From Synergistaceae bacterium (GTDB taxonomy: Bacteria > Synergistota > Synergistia > Synergistales > Aminobacteriaceae): a DNA stretch of 10,180 nt. The number at the start of each line of letters is the position of its first letter. Positions within the stretch are counted from its first letter, which is position 1. The notes beneath the pieces were generated by a model. That model was not told the origin of the DNA. It saw only the letters and a program-made list of their open reading frames with translations, and did not search any database. Below are positions 6,840 through 10,180 of this stretch, piece after piece. Where the stretch lies: the NCBI GenBank assembly GCA_017448375.1, contig JAFSLR010000261.1, positions 1 through 10,180 on the forward strand, given 5' to 3'. Both the position numbers and the translations under genes were made by a program.

Positions 6840-8075
6840 CTATAAGTTCCATTTTCCGCGAAGCCCTATATTACCATCGTAATAAATCTCCGCTGATATA
6901 TGCTCATCTATCCTGTAGCCTATCCCGCCTTCCTGTTTCCCTGTACTTAAACTGTGCCGCCATCTTGCATACAGCCTTCGTATTTTTATTGGGACGTATT
7001 CAATCCTAACGTAAAATTCATCGTCAGGCATTTCGTATTCTATACCTCCCCAAAAATTATTCAAAAATTCAAACCTTCCGCCTATCCTCTGAGTAAATCC
7101 AAAGTCTTCAAGCTCAAATATTAATTCCGTGTAAATCTCAGGCGCAAAATTATACCTGTCATTAACCCTCCATAACGGCCGAAATCCGAAAAATGCTCCG
7201 GCTTCAGGGTACTTACCGTCAATTCCCGCGTATGCACTCACCCATATGCTGAACATTATATTCTTGCTGTCAGCCCGTGCCTCTATCCCAGAAACTTTAT
7301 CAGCCCGAAACTTTACGCTTACATTCGCTTGCAAGTTCTCCACTGCATGACGGTCTTCGAGAAATTTACGCGCTTCCTCTTCAATGTCTGCCCGATGTCT
7401 GTCCGCCCATTTCACCGGCAATCCGATTAACAGCGATAATTCAGGGATTAAACGAGCCTCCAAATCACTGCGGAACATCGCCGGAATTGTCCGCGATATT
7501 AATTCAGGCTTCACCGCTAATATCATCTCATGAGACGGCCGGAATGACAACGTTATTATTGTTGATGACTGCGATATGTATATCTGCGGCATTACTTCCC
7601 AGCCCGGCAACCGTTCCATCACTATCTCTGATATTCGCTTCCTCAAAGGCTCTTCAGCCCACGTCAATGCGTTCTGCGGTACTTCGGAGACTATCCGCGA
7701 TACATCTTCAGACATTCCCAGAGTGTCAGACCTGAACCACTCAATAGCTTTTCCCCGTAACTCAGGGGGATTTATCCGCGTCTCAGGAAAAATCCTAACC
7801 GCCTCTGACGAAAATATTACATCAAGTTCCGGCTTAACGTCTACGCTATATCCCGTAAATAACCGCCCTGCCACTAGCGATAACGTTCCTTCACGGTCTA
7901 TTGCAGGGTCGGAAGGTATCTCACTCCATATCGCTTTGAGGCTCCGTGTTACATTAGGCTTAAGCCATTCGGGGATACCTCGCACTGTAAGCGCAGATGA
8001 TTTACCCGTCAGCAAAAATATCAACAGAATTACGCTAGAACATTTCCCCAAACCCGAAATATGTACGGTTCTCAT
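6840..8075 (-). CDS. Unrecognised exported protein, probable outer-membrane protein with C-terminal beta-barrel
   Basis: I do not recognise this 411-residue protein. Residues 1-28 look like a signal peptide (Arg and Lys near the start, hydrophobic VILLIFLL, SSA before the likely cut). A soluble middle part follows with three stretches of similar plan, helix then beta strands, at roughly 44-95, 142-178 and 200-260. Compare RLFTGYSVDVKPELDVIF with RLPGWEVMPQIYISQSS. These may be POTRA-like repeats, which is inference. From about 269 to 411 the sequence alternates polar and aromatic/hydrophobic residues in short strands split by turns, as in a small beta-barrel of perhaps eight strands, and ends in KWNL. 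There is no Omp85 R-G-F/Y motif. The ATG at 8075 has GGGGG just upstream; a longer form from GTG 8099 is possible. It overlaps the bamA end by 41 bases and sits where ompH/skp often lies, suggesting a role in envelope assembly. Confidence 0.7.
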   Translation of the reverse strand: MRTVHISGLGKCSSVILLIFLLTGKSSALTVRGIPEWLKPNVTRSLKAIWSEIPSDPAIDREGTLSLVAGRLFTGYSVDVKPELDVIFSSEAVRIFPETRINPPELRGKAIEWFRSDTLGMSEDVSRIVSEVPQNALTWAEEPLRKRISEIVMERLPGWEVMPQIYISQSSTIITLSFRPSHEMILAVKPELISRTIPAMFRSDLEARLIPELSLLIGLPVKWADRHRADIEEEARKFLEDRHAVENLQANVSVKFRADKVSGIEARADSKNIMFSIWVSAYAGIDGKYPEAGAFFGFRPLWRVNDRYNFAPEIYTELIFELEDFGFTQRIGGRFEFLNNFWGGIEYEMPDDEFYVRIEYVPIKIRRLYARWRHSLSTGKQEGGIGYRIDEHISAEIYYDGNIGLRGKWNL

Positions 8076-9789
8076 CTTCCCCCTTCGCGTAATCAACACG
8101 GAGATTTCCGAACGGCGTTTTCACTCTCAAGCCTAAGCCGTAATCGTCATGGTAATTGCTCCAGTCCATTGTCGTGTCGGCGTTACCAATATCGTAAAAT
8201 CCGACTACTGTTACAGCGTTTGCGACTGGCACTCTGAGCTCAAAATTCCCCAAGTAGAAATTGCTTCCCTCGAATGAACGCGAATTATATCCCCTCAGTG
8301 AGTTCATTCCGCCCAAACTGTATCGCGCAAAGGCCGGGAGTTCGTCCTTCGTTGATGAGCCTATCCTCAGTCTTGCCGCAAACAATAACGGGTTTTCCTC
8401 GCTCCACGTTCCGCCGATGTCCGCAAATCCTTCAAGCACCTTGTTCAACGAAACATATAATCTTGCCTGCGTCCAGTACTTGAGGTAATCATATTCTCCA
8501 CCCAAAAACTGTACAGCCTGTTCTATGTTCGTGTCCCATACAAAGCCCTTCGGGTACGGCGAATATTCATCGCGTTTGTCCCACGTAAGTTGAAGCTCGA
8601 ATGTCTGGTTCACTCCGTCCCACATAGTGAGGTCGTTGACGTATCCGGGGATTGCCCTCTGCATATCACTGTAGCTGACATCATCATGCCTTATCGTGAA
8701 AAACCAGCTCCAATCCTCGTTACTGAATTTCTTCCCCAGTCCGGCGTAAATGCTCAATGTTTCCTCGTCGATGTCGAACTGTCTGCGTCCCTGCTTGTAG
8801 TAATATCTCTGGTCGTATGTGTGGTATCTCGCTCCCACTCGCCATCCGAATGTGTGTGCGTCCATGTATGGGCTTGAGAACGTCGTCCAGTATGTAGCCT
8901 CGCGGCCCTCGTTGAAGCCTATCTCGAATATCATTCCGCGCCCGAACATGTTGGTGTTGCTGTACGTCAATCCGCCAGATAATCCGCTCTCAGTCCCGTA
9001 GCCTATGTTCAATCCTACTGAGGCAGTGCGCTTCTCCTTAACCGTGAGGATTAAATCTACCTCGCTGTCGTTGTTTTCGGGAACGTCAAACGCTACATTA
9101 ACGTCCTCAAAATATCCCAATCCCTGAAGTTTTCCCAGTTCATGACGGAATTTCGTTACGTTGAATATGTCGCCTTCCTTGAGCTTTATTTCACGGCGGA
9201 TTACGTAGCTCTTTGTCTTAGTGTTACCCTGTATCAATACATCGTGGACTTTAGGTTCGAGGATTGTTACGTAGATGTTCCCGCCCTGTATCTGAACATC
9301 GGCTACCCTCACCATTACGTATCCGGCCTTGTGGTATTTCTCCTGTATACGGTCTAAATCGTTCCTGAAGAATTGGCGGTTGAATACTGTACCTTCCTGC
9401 GAAAATACTTCCTTCATGAGCTGTTCTGAGGTGAATATCGTGTTCCCTGTGAAATATATCCCCGATATTTTAGGGTTTTCCTGTACCGTGAATGTTACGG
9501 AAGTTCCTCCGCCTTCATCGTTTATATCAGCGTCAACAAACGAAAAGAAGCCCTGATTATATATCGCCTCAATGTCTGAGAGTATTACATCACGGCTTAA
9601 ATCTGTGCCGGGCTTCGTGTCGACTACGTTCAAGATGTATTCCGTTGCTATGTTCGGATTTCCTGAAACGTTTACTGATGTTACATGGCGGGGAGTTTCT
9701 TCCGCTCCGTATGACGATACTGCTGTAATCATTATCATCATAATTATCATTGTAAGTTTACGCATTTTAGTTGATAGTACCCCTTTCAT
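8035..9789 (-). CDS. bamA: Outer membrane protein assembly factor BamA (Omp85 family)
   Basis: BamA is the core of the beta-barrel assembly machine, folding proteins into the outer membrane. It has 584 residues. A signal peptide lies at about 9-29 (MRKLTMIIMMIMITAVSSYGA, cut before EE). Three POTRA domains follow at about 35-105, 106-180 and 181-253, each with the usual ending pattern (for example VTFTVQENP, DVNVAFDV...VDLILTVKEK). The 16-strand barrel runs from ~255 to the end. The L6 lid motif is SLRGYNSRSF at 497-506 after SLGGMN, TWDKRD at 402-407 is the family's D-x-R-D turn, and the C-terminus YFGFGEMF is a clear beta-signal ending in Phe. E. coli BamA has five POTRAs and 810 residues, so this is a short form. 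TamA also has three, but the lpx neighbourhood favours BamA. The ATG at 9789 has AAGGA close by; the ATG at 9765, one base past the preceding stop, is an alternative. Confidence 0.95.
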   Translation of the reverse strand: MKGVLSTKMRKLTMIIMMIMITAVSSYGAEETPRHVTSVNVSGNPNIATEYILNVVDTKPGTDLSRDVILSDIEAIYNQGFFSFVDADINDEGGGTSVTFTVQENPKISGIYFTGNTIFTSEQLMKEVFSQEGTVFNRQFFRNDLDRIQEKYHKAGYVMVRVADVQIQGGNIYVTILEPKVHDVLIQGNTKTKSYVIRREIKLKEGDIFNVTKFRHELGKLQGLGYFEDVNVAFDVPENNDSEVDLILTVKEKRTASVGLNIGYGTESGLSGGLTYSNTNMFGRGMIFEIGFNEGREATYWTTFSSPYMDAHTFGWRVGARYHTYDQRYYYKQGRRQFDIDEETLSIYAGLGKKFSNEDWSWFFTIRHDDVSYSDMQRAIPGYVNDLTMWDGVNQTFELQLTWDKRDEYSPYPKGFVWDTNIEQAVQFLGGEYDYLKYWTQARLYVSLNKVLEGFADIGGTWSEENPLLFAARLRIGSSTKDELPAFARYSLGGMNSLRGYNSRSFEGSNFYLGNFELRVPVANAVTVVGFYDIGNADTTMDWSNYHDDYGLGLRVKTPFGNLRVDYAKGEDENRTYFGFGEMF

Positions 9790-10180
9790 TTATCCTTATT
9801 ATTGAGTTTGTTTTCAGGGCTCTTCTTCCCGTCTCAAGCAAATAATTCACTCTGTCATATGCAGGTTTTTTGACAGGAGGAGAGTTTGAAATTTTCGGCT
9901 TTGATGTTTTCTCTGGCTTTGTTGATGTACGCTTTACGGCTGACTGCTTACGGGGCTTCGGCTTCGTTGATGGCAACGGTGATGTACGCTCTTCGGCCTT
10001 TGGGGTTTCGGGGACTTTGGCGTGAAATTCCTGCGGTAATGCTTCGGGTAATGATATTTCAGGCTCAAGGATCGGAACGTTCTCGCGGGATATTGGACGT
10101 ATCATAAGCATTAGGATTATTACGGAAAGTATCAAGGGATTAACGATTTGCGGGAATATTCCCGATTTAACGGCCTGAGA
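9767..10180 (-). CDS. Single-pass membrane-anchored Pro/Lys-rich (TonB-like) protein, C-terminal part (5' end outside window)
   Basis: The - strand frame is open to the window edge, so the gene probably starts beyond 10180; a TTG at 10135 is the only in-window alternative and has no Shine-Dalgarno. The 137 visible residues comprise a short leading segment (AVKSGIFPQIVNP), a hydrophobic stretch LILSVIILMLMI that should span the inner membrane, and then a Pro-, Lys- and Glu-rich extended region (many K-P, P-x-P and S/T-K-P units). A final, less biased piece YDRVNYLLETGRRALKT may be helical. This layout resembles the anchor and periplasm-spanning rod of TonB or similar proteins, but no TonB C-terminal domain is seen. 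I therefore do not assign a function. Its stop lies inside or just before the bamA start (23-base overlap with the longer bamA), so it belongs to the same transcript. Confidence 0.65.
   Translation of the reverse strand, partial: SQAVKSGIFPQIVNPLILSVIILMLMIRPISRENVPILEPEISLPEALPQEFHAKVPETPKAEERTSPLPSTKPKPRKQSAVKRTSTKPEKTSKPKISNSPPVKKPAYDRVNYLLETGRRALKTNSIIRINERGTIN

Noticed and set aside
6440..7009. Long + strand ORF of 189 residues across lpxD and its upstream neighbour
   Set aside because: It spans two real genes on the other strand, has no Shine-Dalgarno or recognisable domain, and follows from the codon bias of the - strand genes.
7576..8136. + strand ORF of 186 residues opposite the unknown OM protein and the bamA end
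   Set aside because: Its product has no family pattern, while the - strand frame has a signal peptide, barrel pattern and operon context. I checked it because the opposing gene is itself unrecognised.
9703..9765. AT-rich repetitive stretch (TCATTATCATCATAATTATC) near the bamA start, considered as a microsatellite or A/T regulatory tract
   Set aside because: It encodes the Met/Ile-rich hydrophobic core of the BamA signal peptide (MIIMMIMI), which explains the bias.
1..10180. Search by eye for CRISPR arrays, tRNA or rRNA genes, IS ends and phage genes
   Set aside because: No regularly spaced repeats, cloverleaf-like segments, transposase motifs or long inverted repeats were seen. Gaps between genes are all under about 200 bases and are accounted for by the toxin remnant, the terminator and the pgm leader.

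Overview
The window looks like a chromosomal segment of a diderm (LPS-bearing) bacterium. The nested set bamA - (unknown OM protein) - lpxD - lpxC - fabZ - lpxA, a reduced BamA with three POTRA domains and moderate base composition fit Synergistota (Synergistaceae) best. Negativicutes-like Firmicutes are the main alternative. This placement is an inference; no rRNA or other decisive marker lies here.

Left part, + strand (1-2101): the 3' end of a CCA-adding enzyme / poly(A) polymerase-family gene overlaps mnmE by four bases, forming a tRNA-maturation pair. After mnmE come a 54-residue protein resembling the C-terminal half of a RelB/DinJ antitoxin and, out of frame, a fragment matching only the C-terminal third of a YafQ-type toxin. 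This looks like a decayed dinJ-yafQ module. A hairpin with T-tracts on both sides (about 2110-2148) closes this block and also the oppositely directed block to its right.

Right part, - strand (10180 down to 2170): genes run leftward, in transcription order. They are the C-terminal part of a membrane-anchored Pro/Lys-rich protein (cut by the window edge), bamA, an unrecognised exported protein with a probable beta-barrel C-terminus, lpxD, lpxC, fabZ, lpxA and finally pgm. From the Pro/Lys-rich gene to lpxA the genes overlap or abut, with ATGA/GTGA junctions, so they are almost certainly one translationally coupled transcript that begins outside the window. pgm follows after a 55-base gap with its own promoter-like element (TATAAT) and a strong Shine-Dalgarno.

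Functionally the block joins outer-membrane protein insertion (BamA) with the first three lipid A acylation/deacetylation steps (LpxA, LpxC, LpxD) and the dehydratase FabZ, which processes the same hydroxyacyl-ACP pool that LpxA and LpxD draw on. Pgm makes glucose-1-phosphate, a precursor of sugar nucleotides for surface glycans. The usual ompH/skp between bamA and lpxD is absent, and the 411-residue unknown protein sits in its place. No rRNA, tRNA, CRISPR array, IS element or phage gene was seen. The most interesting items are the unknown OM protein and the toxin-antitoxin remnant.
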